This document shows, piece by piece, positions 11,421-21,938 of a DNA stretch of 64,000 nt. Below the pieces are notes generated by a model. The model saw nothing but the letters and a program-made list of their open reading frames with translations. It searched no databases and was not told where the DNA came from. The translations under genes and the position numbers were made by a program. Position 1 is the first letter of the stretch; every line of letters begins with the position of its first letter. Source of the stretch: Atherix ibis (taxonomy: Eukaryota; Arthropoda; Insecta; Diptera; Athericidae). Location of the stretch: the NCBI GenBank assembly GCA_958298945.1, contig OY282606.1:73519622-73583621 (forward strand), given 5' to 3'.

Positions 11421-12214
11421 ACATCTCCCCGTGTGCGCACACATCCATACCTATTATATTGTATGTCCAGAAAGAAATCATATCTATACGATCAAGCGCG
11501 CCATTTCTTTAAGACCATTTTTTTATTATGAACCACATCATTTTTCTGACTCTTTCTTACTCACTGTGTTTATATAATGTCGGTTAGTTGATACGAACTA
11601 CGGTAGCCTTCGTTAATATTTATTGTGTTTTGCTTTTTTTTTTTATTTCCTTTTTTTTGTCATCTGTTCTTCTTCTTTTCCCATTTTGCTTTTTATTCCA
11701 TAATTAAATACAGGGTGTTGCTAAAATATTTTACATAATAATAACGGCAACATTTTTAATAATTCTGACAATTTGTTAAGATTTTTCAACCTTTTTTTAA
11801 ATTTATTTTTATTACAACATTTTTATTTATTTGAAATCCTATGAAACTTGCGAATTATTAAATCAAAAATGGGATTGATCCCATTTGTCAGATTTCGGAT
11901 GTCTTAATTTTTTTTTAAAATGCGGATGTATATTGTGGAAAGGCTTCGAAATGGGCGATTGATAATTTCTTATGATAAAAAATTGCCAATAATGTTTTTT
12001 CAAGTGTCAATTTCTATAGACTAGCAGAGATCAGTGACATGCCCACTAAAGGTGCTCTCTCTTTTATGTACAATATTACCTATGAAATATTGGGTGATTT
12101 TTTTGCTGTTTGGTTTTTCATATTTTTAATTTTGAAAGATCACACGAGACACATAACATGTGTCAAAGTCAAAAGTGCTCGATAGCACTTTTTTAATTTT
12201 AAAAAGACTTACAC
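11421..12214. other. AT-rich sequence with possible transposon end
   Basis: At ~11711 TACAGGGTGTTGCTAAAA resembles the start of a TA-flanked DNA transposon terminal repeat, and it lies ~500 bp upstream of the DD41D mariner relic. I found no matching repeat on the other side, so the link is unproven. Otherwise AT-rich. Confidence 0.3.
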
Positions 12215-13242
12215 CCGAACAAACTGTCAAATTATTGAAGTTTATTATTAAAATTGGTACTTTGTGAAAAATGTGTTTCGCGCGCTTCAACCATTTTATG
12301 GTCGTCATAATCGACCTACTGAGCAAGCAATTCAAGCCATAGTCACAAAATTTCGCAACAATTTTATGCTATTGAAAATCAAACCATCAACCCGTATGCG
12401 TAGAGTGCGCACGGAAAATATAATGCATCCAGTGTTGGTGAAGACCGCGATTTGTCCATCCGTCACCGTTCATAGCAATTGGGATTGTGTAACTGGACTA
12501 TATGGAAGATTTTACGCAAGGATATTGATCTGAAAGCATATAAAATACAGCTCGTACAAGAACTGAGCCGAATGACATGCCAAAGCGTTGAATTTTCGAT
12601 GAGTGAGCCTTAGAAAAACTTTAGGAAAGTTCGTTTTTTACCAAAAAATTGCGTTCAGCGATGAAGCTTATTTTTAGTGGAATAGGTATGTTAATAAACA
12701 AAATTGTCCCATTTGGTCTGATGAACAACCACAGGCAAAACAAGAACTGCCATTGCACCCATAAAATGCACTGTTTGGTGCAGTTTATAGGCCGTTGGTT
12801 TGCATTTCTTTAACGTTACCGTCAATGGCGCCTGCTATCGCTAGATGATTTCGAACTTTTTTTTTGCCCAAAATGCAAGAACTGCATCTGGTCAACATGT
12901 GGTTTCCACAAAACGGCGCTACATGCCACACAGCACGTCGAACAATGTGCATATTGAGAGATGAGTTCGGTGAGCAATTTATCTCACATTTCGGACCGCC
13001 GAGTTGGCCGCCGAGATTGTATGATTTGACGCCTCTAGACTATTCTTTTATGAGGCTGCGTAAAGTTACTCGTCTATGCCAATAAGCCAGCGTCATTTAC
13101 AGCCTTGGAAGACAACATTAGACGTGTTATTAGTGTGATACCAGGCGAGATGCTCAAAAAAGTGTTTCAAAATAGGACCCCTCGCATGGATCACGTAACA
13201 CGTACTCGTGGCCAACATTTATATGAAATAATCTTTAAATAG
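12215..13242 (+). pseudogene. DD41D mariner transposase, decayed
   Basis: Plus-strand frames read in order: ALQPFYGRHNRPTEQAI (helix-turn-helix), KPSTRMRRVRTEN, KAYKIQLVQEL, KIAFSDEAYF (first catalytic D present), NKQNCPIW, FPQNGATCHTA (second catalytic D changed to N), SWPP...DLTPLDY (third D), and a C-terminus ending RGQHLYEIIFK at ~13242. Counting residues, 41 lie between the second and third catalytic positions, the DD41D signature of rosa-type mariners. Several stops and frameshifts plus the D-to-N change make it inactive. A different subfamily of the same type sits at 40838-42088. Confidence 0.75.
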
Positions 13243-13499
13243 TAAATAACGAGCATTGCTTTATCGATTCAAATAAAAATTTTATACACTTTTGCAATTT
13301 TTCTGTGCTTTTTCGAAATTTGAAAACCAAATACTTAAAAAAGCATTTATTAAAAAGACTTTTTACCTTATTATCACATGAATTCTCTCACCTTTAACGC
13401 CATCAAAAGCAATTCCTATGTCAGCTTCTGCTACCGTATAGAGTTTCTGCACAGAAACTTCTTCATTCATAAAGCTTTTCTTATAAAATATAGTTGTCT
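13243..13499. other. AT-rich flank of the mariner relic
   Basis: Probably includes the 3' end of the mariner copy (no terminal repeat found) and the junction to the LINE relic. Confidence 0.3.
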
Positions 13500-13955
13500 A
13501 TTTGAAGAATAGTTGTCTCGACCGCGTTGAGTTCGCTATGCTTTTTGCCAATGATCCAAAGCACCTAAGAATACATGAGGACAGGCGAGCCCAAAATCTA
13601 CATAAGGATAGCTTCGAGTTTAGAATGAGGAGCTTTCGAGCGAAATATTTCGATAGACTGATATAGGCTTTGTTGGTTGGATTTCCTTCCTTATGTTGTT
13701 ATCGACTGTTATCTTTTATCCCAGATAGGAAGCCAATACCACTTTTTCCGTGTTATAAAATCCTATCTGAATATAATCGGTGCTGCATTTTTTCATCAAT
13801 ACTGCCCCCATTTTGGTGGTTTTGCGTTCGTTTCCGTGCAAGCCAACATTTTTTACTATCGGTTAGACTATCGTAGAGGTCTGCGGTTTTTCTTTCGATT
13901 GACCCAAAATTTCAATATCATCGGCGTACTCTAAAAATTGAGTGGATCTAATGAA
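13500..13955 (-). pseudogene. Endonuclease-RT LINE relic, YADD to thumb
   Basis: Minus-strand reading from ~13955 downward gives QFLEYADDIEILGQSKE (the YADD catalytic box with its usual 'DIDI..RSK' follow-up), then YLG.KITVDNNIRKEIQ, then SKAPHSKLEAIL and LPVLMYS in shifted frames. The order is that of the LINE type whose other relics lie at 29440-30120 and 53395-54060. YADD itself is intact but the frame is broken on both sides. Confidence 0.65.
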
Positions 13956-15954
13956 AATTATCACAAGACTGCGTCTTCTTGAAAAAAGATCGGCAATAGC
14001 TAGACAACAAATGTTACCAGATACAAATGGTTTAAAGTTAATTTTTTTTAAATTTTCATATAAAGAAAATTCTTTTTGCACGGGATTTTCTGATTACTGG
14101 AAGTGTTTTTTTTGTTACTTCAATATTTGTTAAAGGATTTTTTCGTTTAAATTCATATTTTTTTAATTAGCAAATTTATTTTTAGTTACACAGAATTTTG
14201 TCTACAAAAAATGAGAAGATTTTCAATTTGAATAGTCTCTAATCCTTACCATTTTTTTATTCAAGGGCAAATTTTAGAATATTAATTTTTTGTTATATAT
14301 TGTCTCTTTTATCCAAAAAGAGAAGCCTTTTATAATTGAAGAGGAATATCTGTTTTTTTGTAGAATTTTTTCGATTCGGGATTTTTTTAAGTTAACGTAT
14401 TTTTAGTTTAGGGTAATATTTTTTTTACAGGAATTTCTTTTATTTTTTTTCTTTTATATTAGGGGTATTTTATGTATTTTAAAGGATTCTTTAAAGAATA
14501 TTTTTACTTAAAGCAATTTTCGATTATTTTTGATTGTCAATTTCATAATTGTTTAAAAAGATATTTTATACAAGAGAAAATTCTCTTTTATAGTGAATGT
14601 TTTTTTCTCGAGGAAGCATTTTTGTATGCAGAAAATTTAGATTTATAGTTTGAATCAAAATTAATGGATACTTTTATTGTAGGATATTTCCATTTTAATT
14701 TTTCCAATTTTTTCCATTTTTCCATTTTAATTAATGGGTTTTTTTTAAGAGAATTTATTTATTTTAAAGGATTTTAATTCAAAACGATCTTTTTTTTAGG
14801 GCAATTATTTCATTTTAAAGTCTTACTATGAAAAATCTATCTGAAAATTAGAGTATCTTTTATAAAAAAAAAAAAATATTGTACTTGTAGAAAAATTCAC
14901 TAAAAAAATTAACTAAAATCAATGCATACCGTTTAAAAAAAAATTTGGTAAAAATGGTAAATGTATTTTTGTCGATATGAAAATTTACAAAATAAAAATA
15001 ACATAAAATTGTCATGCAAATCCAAAAAAGAACCAACAAGAAAACTTTATAAAGTTCACCTCGAATCAAGTTTACGTTTATCGCACAAAATCAACAAAGA
15101 TTTTTTTTTTATTTTTCTGTTTTTGTTGTTTTTTTTTGTTGTGTTAAATAAAAAAGCATACGTTTTATTACTCTCCAAAGAGCACATCAAACACACATAT
15201 ACATAAATATAACTTTTACATGTGTTTATTTAAATTTCCAAATATCTGCGAGTATGTAAATTTTTCTAACTTATTTTGGAATGTTCTCTACTCCTACGCG
15301 CATCATTTAAATGAACGTGAACGCATTTTTGCTGGATTTTTATGTGTTGAATTTTTAATATTTTTTTTTAAATTTTTTTTTTTTGCGATGAAGTCCATAA
15401 TTTTAACAGTTTTTTGCATGCACAACACACTTATTCGGGGGTTTGTGTGTAAATGAACGTCTAACAAACGATATTAACCAAATTGACTCATAAAAATGGA
15501 ACATTTTAATTATTGCCAAATACGAGTAGTAATAGTAAATCTTCAAAGCTTTACATTAAAAAAAAAATCCAAAAACAAAAAACAAAATAAATATTGTTTT
15601 TATTACAGGAAGTAATAAATGAAATTTTAAATAAAATTATGGAAAAGTGTTTTTTTATGGATTTTTTTCTCTTTTTATGAAAAATTATATTGAACGATTT
15701 TGAATAATTTTCAAATTTTATTTATGAACTTAAAAAATAATCGCCTGTGAATATTTTTGGTTTTTTATTTACACAATCAGGATTTTATGCCATAGCGTTG
15801 TTGGTTGCATTGCAGCTTTTCTTGAGAGGGAAGAGTATTGTTCAGAAGAGTACTTGTTGGCATCTCTTATGCTTTTGATAATTTTGAGCTCCTCTTGAAA
15901 TGCAAGAGATTCCTTTCTTCGGCATACTATTTTATTATAATATAAATTCATATA
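13956..15954. other. AT-rich, T-run-dense sequence
   Basis: About 2 kb of extreme AT content with dozens of T runs of 5-10 bases (14040-14880 especially), some of it in loosely repeating blocks of 'AAAGGATTTTTTT'-like text. Frames at 14860-15069, 14961-15206 and 15220-15456 are Phe/Lys/Ile-rich translations of this composition and not believable genes. Confidence 0.5.
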
Positions 15955-16552
15955 TTGCCTAGAAGTTGTTATTTTTACGTAGCAGTTCACACAGAACGCC
16001 CAGAAATATATCCTAAATCAGCTGGTGTCCAACAAGGCAGTATTCTTCGTCACATTATATATAATATTTATACCCATGCTGTTCAATCTCATGCTACGAC
16101 AATAATTGCCGATAATACGGTTTTACTTACTACCAATAGAAATCCTAACGTAGCCGTTTATAATTTACAATCACATATCACCAATCTCCAATCCTAGTTT
16201 ACGAAGTGGAGAGTGAGGATAAGTGAACAGGAGAGTGTTTTTATCAAGGCAACTTATCTCTTTATACCTTGATGGCAACATGATTCCTCAATTTGATAGG
16301 GTGCGCTGCTTAGGACTTCATCTAGACTCATCTGAAACTCACATACTTGACTAGAAAGACTTGAAATTAATAGACGCCATCTACAACTATATACATATAC
16401 CACTAGACAAGTATTCGAATCTAACAACGAATAGTAAACTTTTAATATACAACATATTAAAACCGATTTGGACCTCTGCACTTTGGGGTTCAGAAAAACG
16501 TTCAATTTCTATCGCATTTATGCAAAATAATATATTTATTAGAATCCTCTAA
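15955..16552 (+). pseudogene. Jockey-clade LINE, reverse-transcriptase fragment
   Basis: Plus-strand reading: SAGVQQGSIL (block 'GVPQGS', P changed to Q), IIYNIYTHAV, then a degraded YADD box (IIADNTVLLTT in place of TYADDTALLT), NLQSHITNLQS, stop, FTKWRVRISEQESVF, and finally NSKLLIYNILKPIWTSALWG. It is the same family as the fragments at 9.25 and 35.5 kb, cut off at both ends, with several in-frame stops. Confidence 0.75.
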
Positions 16553-16600
16553 CAATGAAGTGGGAGAAGACGCCGATGGGTGTCTTCTCCCACTTCATTG
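16553..16600. repeat. Perfect 19-bp hairpin at the end of the Jockey fragment
   Basis: CAATGAAGTGGGAGAAGAC (16553-16571) and its exact reverse complement (16582-16600) flank the 10-base loop GCCGATGGGT. It begins immediately after the stop of the last Jockey frame. The stem is GC-richer than the region. A related word, GCCGATGGGGTGTCTCC, occurs at ~9053 near the other Jockey fragment. Confidence 0.85.
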
Positions 16601-16818
16601 CTCCACAATATTATAAATTCATTTGTGATATAAATTTGCTAATTACAATAAAACTATAGTTGTAAATAGAACCAATCTATTCGGTTTTACATGTTATTTG
16701 CATTTGAGTCATCAAAGACTACTGGTGGGTCCTTCACTATCAGCTTGTATGGTATAGCTCACTGATCCAAATCTATGTGCCGATCCTATCAGAATATGAA
16801 AATGGACTGTTGTTTCAT

Positions 16819-17422
16819 GGATCAACTGCAATTGATCAGCTGAAATTGATCAACTGAAATTGAACACCTGCAATGGATCAACTGAAATTGATCAACTGAA
16901 ATTGATCAACTGAAATGGATCAACTGAAATTGAACACCTGCAATGGGTCAATTGAAATTGATCAACTGAAATGGATCAACTGAAATGGATCAACTGAAAT
17001 GGATCAACTGAAATTGATCAACTGAAATTGATCAAATGAAATTGATCAACTGAAATGGATTAACTAAAATTGATCAACTGAAATTGATCAAAAAAAATTG
17101 ATCAACTGAAATTGATCAACTGAAATTGATCAAAAAAAATTGATCAACTGAAATTGATCAACTGAAATTGATCAACTGAAATTGATCAACTGAAATTGAT
17201 CAACTGAAATTGATCAACTGAAATGGATCAACTGAAATTGAACACCTGCAATGGATCAATTGAAATTGATCAACTGAAATGGATCAACTGAAATGGATCA
17301 ACTGAAATGGATAAACTGAAATTGATCAACTAAAATCGATTAACTGAAATTGATCAACTGAAATAGATAAACTCAAATAGATCAACTGAAATTGACAAAA
17401 TTATAAATTGATCAACTGATCC
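16819..17422. repeat. 14-bp satellite, array 1
   Basis: Tandem copies of GATCAACTGAAATT, with the common variant ending ATG, run for ~600 bp (about 43 units). Variants such as GAACACCTGCAATG and AAAAAAAATTGATC recur at intervals, showing that blocks were copied together. Period 14 is not a multiple of three and no frame stays open as a protein. The array ends about ten bases from the stop of the minus-strand Jockey fragment at 17433. The same unit in the same orientation forms array 2 at 26024-27553. Confidence 0.95.
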
Positions 17423-17432
17423 ACAAATTTGT

Positions 17433-18030
17433 CTAAATATTAAGTTTTCTCCGGTTCCAAACTTGGTATTTGAGCAAATCGCGGGACCATTGGCGTTTAA
17501 CTCGTCGATGGGTGTTTATAGAGAAGAAAGTAAAGGTTAGTTGTCGAACAAGGGAAGAATGAAACTTTTTATAACGAGACACATCATGAACATAAGAGAC
17601 TTTAAGATCGAGTAGAATAACGTTATTGCGAATATAAAAGGGAGCACCAAATCTATTTTGATTCAAGATAAGACAGGAATTGGAAGACTTCGTACAACAT
17701 CAGAGTCCAAGGAGAGATAAGTTTAAATAACAGCTTATATAAAAACACCTTTCTGCCTATTGTAAGTTTACTAGTCGAAATAGTTGACGGTGTCTATTTA
17801 ATTCTAGTCTTTTAAGTCTTGTGTGCAGTTTGTCTAATTACAGTCCGAGGAACTGAACTTTAGTGTCTCGTGGTGTGATATTGCCATTAAGATGTATAGG
17901 AGGAAATGGTATACGGCAGAGACTAAAAGTTACGTGATTCGATATACGTTCGTTCATTTATATTCTTTGCTTGGTGAACCAATATTTAATGGTATTAATT
18001 TGGGATATGAAAACTTTAGGGTATTAGGGC
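17433..18030 (-). pseudogene. Jockey-clade LINE, 3' half (continues from 18781-19150)
   Basis: Reading downward from ~18030: INTIKYWFTKQRI, HVTFSLCRIPFPPIHLNGN, ITPRDTKVQFLGL (the 'VKYLGL' block), then RLELNRHRQLF, and at 17666-17433 the C-terminus FGAPFYIRNN, DLKVSYVHDV, RRVKRQWSRDLL. The C-terminal part resembles the minus-strand frame at 35717-35526, so the two are one family. Stops and frameshifts are present. It is the continuation of the RT fragment at 18781-19150, separated from it by ~750 bp of unrelated DNA. Confidence 0.7.
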
Positions 18031-18780
18031 GAATAATTCTATTGGTTAAGGTGGCAGTCCTGTTGTTAAACTTAAAACCACGGGTCGCCTACGACCATAG
18101 GGATTGATATACGCCTAATTAATGCATACAAAAAATCTGTCCTATTATAGATTTCACCAGCCCCAGCCCAGCTGATCCAAGTGGTTGCACCCAGCATGCT
18201 AAAATCCGACTTTTTCTCTATTTCCTCTTTGACTTCCTGCTTAGACTACCTCATGTAAGGAACACTCAATCAGGTTCCATCTTTTCCCATACCATCATTA
18301 TAGCTTCCTTCGTGTTCCATGCATGAAGCAGTCAAACAATCCATCAAATCCAATAGTGAGCAGTTTCAACATGTAGACCGCGATCTTCGTTTCAACTCAC
18401 ACCTTTGTGCTTCCATCTGGTCCCACCTATGAACCAGCTACATCCATCATAGGTACAGCCGTAACTAATAGTAAGTACCCAGTTACAAGCTAGTAACCCT
18501 TACTATTGGTAGCAAGATTTACCTGAATCTCTACTATCATCTGCAGTGATAGTACGCGAGATAACTCGTCCATAAACTGCACCTCTGAATTAGGTGTTAA
18601 CACCAGCCACCACGTTTTATCCAAAGGCATCTCATCTCTGTGATCAGGCACAGTGTGTTTCAACACCATGGGGCACCTGATCCCCGTTGTACTAGTTTTG
18701 TTTAAAGAGTACTTGGTCGATAGTCTTACTCAAAGAGGCACTGCTAGGCCAGCTTAGAACCTCGGGCTAGACATGACCCA
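18031..18780. other. GC-richer segment splitting a Jockey element, unidentified
   Basis: Flanked on both sides by consecutive parts of one minus-strand Jockey reverse transcriptase, so it is probably an insertion. It is distinctly GC-richer than its neighbours, has no long frame, and contains a short hairpin (AATAGTAAG ... CTTACTATT at ~18473-18513). It is not recognisable as a mariner or a LINE coding region; a solo LTR, a SINE-like or a LINE 5'-end fragment are possible. I could not locate a target-site duplication. Confidence 0.45.
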
Positions 18781-19150
18781 TATCTGCTACTTCTGGTATT
18801 TATCATTGTTTGAATGCTCCCCCAAAAAATATTCCTTTGCGGAAGAACATTAACTAGATTCGAGTCAGATCGTTTCGTCTGCATATGTAGCGATAGCAAC
18901 ATCCGAAATATAAATGTTATAGAGGATGGGGCCAAATATATAGCTAACAAAGAGTTCTTTGGCTTTATTAATTTAGATATGCTGGTTTGTAAAAATTGAT
19001 TTGAACATTAGATAATATAGGTGGAGTTTTGAGAGTAAGCCCGGACGCCAAACTTGAATAAAAGCTTGAGTATTGTCTAGCAATATGCAGGGATGATCAA
19101 AGACTTGATGACACTGCTGGATAGAACAGAAAGAACTCAGAGAAGAACGT
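18781..19150 (-). pseudogene. Jockey-clade LINE, reverse-transcriptase core fragment
   Basis: Minus-strand reading gives FIQVWRPGLLSKL (block A region 'AFD.VWH.GLL.KL'), then FGPILYNIYISDVAIATYADETI: the catalytic YADD has become YADE and is followed by a stop. It continues at 18030-17433 after an inserted segment. Confidence 0.65.
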
Positions 19151-19481
19151 CAAATTGCTAGATTGTCTATTATTTTTTAGATCATATATTGTGCGTTTGA
19201 TTTTCCGGACTGAATTGTACCAAACTGAAAAATGTTGAAATATTCGAATTTGTATTTTCCACAGTATCTCAAAGACTTCTAACCAATACTAAGTAACCAA
19301 TTCGCATACGACTGTTTTAATTGTGGATGAGCGTTATCGACTTTTAGAACATTTGACATTATTATAAATATGAATTTTTGTTAAAAATGGTAATGCAATG
19401 AAAATAGCAGTCAATAACCAAAAAAATGCATTTATAGCAAGAAAGTAAAAACGTTTATTCAAAAAAATTAAAATTTAAAGT
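19151..19481. other. AT-rich sequence
   Basis: No feature seen, except that the lower end holds a polyadenylation-type AATAAA on the minus strand (near 19455) downstream of the small frame at 19482-19700. Confidence 0.4.
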
Positions 19482-19700
19482 TTATTTATTATTAGGCCTT
19501 GTATTTGCCTTTTGTCTTAAGACTCTCAAAAATCTTAAAACTTTTTTACTCTCATTTTTTAATTCTTCAACCAGTTCCAAATCATCATTTATAAGTAACA
19601 AATTCGTAACAAATGTGCCAGATGCCATAAGAGTTAGCGTCACAACCGCAAGTCCATTAAACGATTTTTTTTTTAATATACAAAAATTTCGAAATAGTTT
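19482..19700 (-). CDS. Candidate small coding segment / 3'-terminal exon, unknown product
   Basis: A minus-strand frame is open for 72 codons (19700-19485, stop TAA at 19482-19484). It looks protein-like despite the AT-rich surroundings: a hydrophobic segment (LAVVTLTLMASGTFV) is followed by an acidic then basic amphipathic helix (DDLELVEELKNESKK, VLRFLRVLRQKA). The first ATG is at 19628 and would give only 48 residues, so the segment is either a tiny membrane-anchored peptide or, more likely if real, the last exon of a larger gene. An AATAAA lies ~25 bases past the stop. No splice acceptor could be fixed and no family recognised. A chance frame remains possible. Confidence 0.3.
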   Translation of the reverse strand, partial: KLFRNFCILKKKSFNGLAVVTLTLMASGTFVTNLLLINDDLELVEELKNESKKVLRFLRVLRQKANTRPNNK

Positions 19701-20987
19701 TTAAATATTTGCTTACATTTTAAAAGTTTGTAGTTATTTTATTTATAAATTATACCAACAACATAGACTTAATATGGTCGAATAAAATAAGGTTCTTAAT
19801 TCGAAATTTCTATTCTAATCTTTCTACTTAATTCGAAATTTCGAAGGTAAAATAAAAATAAGATTCTCATTTCTCAAATATTTTATATGAAATTTGTGAC
19901 TGCAATACACTCAATGTGGTTCTAAAGCACCAGTAAAAACAAACCGTAAAACAAATTCTAGCACACACACTCGCGTTCACACAATTCATGCGTAATCGGA
20001 ATCCGTTCTGCGATTAGAGAACTGATGCTAAACGTCAGCAAGTGTGGTGAATATTTTGGTGGAGTGTGTTCGAAGAATTTTCAAATTTTAAATTTCCTGG
20101 AAATGGCAGATCAGCGCATATATAATATGCAAGCCGACAATTTTCCCATCAGACATCAATATTTGTTTCTGTCATCCGGTCGGCCGATTGTCGAAGGGCG
20201 GAAATAATGCGGTATTGTGCGCGCTGCGGTTGCATCTCCTTCCTGTGTTGCGCTGGTGCATTTGGTATTTTTACTGCCGATACTTAATAAATCGTTTACG
20301 AGAGAACATCAAATATTCACAACAAAACGAACAAACAAGAAATTTTCTTATGTGTACGTAAACTTTGTGTGCTTGTGCATTTCGACCCTCGCACCAAATT
20401 TTCATAAATACCAACGTTGTCTGAATATAAAAAAAAAATTCAATTAAAAATATGGCAATTACAAAAACAATAAAAAAAAATTTATGTAAATAAGAGCGCA
20501 CATGTATGGTTTTCAATATAAAACAATCCCACCGGTACACTTGTTGACAAAAACGCGGATGCGGGCGGTTATCCTCGAACACGAACGTAATAAAAAAAAA
20601 TACTTTTATTTATAAAATTTAATAATAAGAAAAGGAAATAATCTAAGATAGTAAAAAAAAATTGTTTTTTTAGCCCTGAAAAAAAAAAGATCCCTTAAAG
20701 CCTGTTGTTGAGTTTTGAGTAGATTGCATATGCAAAGAAAGGGGGATGAGAAATTTTAATCAGCCTAAATTCAGCATAACGTGAGGGAGGAAATCGTTTT
20801 TTATAACCGAATAAAAAAAATGCCAAAAGCTGACACTCCTGGAAAACGGAAGAGGGCGTTTTTTGTACTCTTCCCGATGCCTGTCAATTTGTGTTTAGAA
20901 TTTTTTTATTGTTATTTTTTTTTCGTCTGTTGTGGAATTTGTTTCCCATTATTTTTATTGCAAAAAAATTTACGGCTATTATTACAG
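19701..20987. other. Unique-looking sequence upstream of a candidate exon
   Basis: From ~19960 to 20230 the DNA is less AT-rich (TCGCGTTCACAC, GGTCGGCCGATTGTCG) and free of known repeats, suggesting host sequence. The overlapping frames at 20025-20207, 20217-20447 and 20271-20582 are mutually exclusive and lack motifs. The end (20950-20987) is a good polypyrimidine-poor but consensus splice acceptor, TATTATTACAG. Confidence 0.35.
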
Positions 20988-21131
20988 GCGCGCTGCAAGC
21001 ACACCACTGGCGGCAGCACGAGTGCTCGAGCACTATTTGGCACTACTGCGAGTACACAACGTCATTGCTCGATTTCAAGTGCACAAAAGGCAGCGTTGCT
21101 GCTGGTGGTGCCCGTGGCGATGAATGGAACT
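20988..21131 (+). other. Candidate internal exon (144 bp) of a host gene
   Basis: The block is GC-rich against an AT-rich background and is bounded by consensus splice sites: ...ATTATTACAG before 20988 and GTAAGT at 21132-21137. Its length is 144 bases, exactly 48 codons. All three plus-strand frames are open across it, so the phase cannot be read. One frame holds Ser/Thr-rich text and then AALLLVVPVAMNGT, a hydrophobic run; another reads RVLEHYLALLRVHNVIA. No domain was recognised. Strand-specific composition change at both edges makes a real exon plausible. Confidence 0.35.
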
Positions 21132-21938
21132 GTAAGTTGGCGGATGGATTGAAAAATACTCTCGATCGTGGGAAATAATTCGTTTGTGATTATTTATTTG
21201 TTCGTCTTCTTTTTTCCTATTACACATCAAATTGGCCTTTTGTACTTTCCACGCAATCCGCTCTGGCAATTTATGCCACCACCATGCCGTGTATCGTGCC
21301 TTACAATTGCAAATTTAATTTCCGGGAAGTGCTCCCGGTAAGCAGAAATATTTCATTCATTGTTATTTCGATTTTAATTGTGGTAATTTCCATTTTTCGA
21401 ATACGATAAGAACCACCAACAACAGGAAGGTATGGGTTTTTTACATGTAGTGTAATTTTCACAATTCAAACCACACAAACAACGGCGCTTATATGGGTGC
21501 GTATTTTAAATATTAAAAATCTGCTCATTTTAAAATTGCTGGGAGCAAGCAAAAAAAATCGTTCTACTTAATTCGAAATTTGAAAAAGTTTTTAATATCT
21601 TATTTTGCATATATTCAGAGATGCGGAAGAAATATTTTCGGTGGATATATTTGTATTTGCATGTTTTGAGTGTTTTGAAAGTTTATACCCCAAAGGTCAG
21701 AGCCACAATGGAGCGACACTATCATTATTCGATTAGGTGACCTATTAATGTGCGATTGAATTGAAATTGGTTGGTAGACCAAGAGATGACAAGATTTTAC
21801 TTGAAATTGGTAAAGGGAATTGAAAATTTAGAAGCGTCTTAACGTAAGCAGTTTCATTAGAAATGACTTAGTGAGTTGAACGTCAATGATAAGTTTCCAT
21901 ACCTAAAAATTTACAAATAATTTAATAACTAAAATTTA
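21132..21938. other. AT-rich sequence, candidate intron
   Basis: Begins with the splice donor consensus GTAAGT. No gene or repeat recognised up to the mariner terminal repeat at 21939. Confidence 0.35.

Noticed and set aside
20217..20582. Overlapping frames of 76 (plus) and 103 (minus) codons
   Set aside because: Mutually exclusive, no domain, and no splice or start context that favours either.
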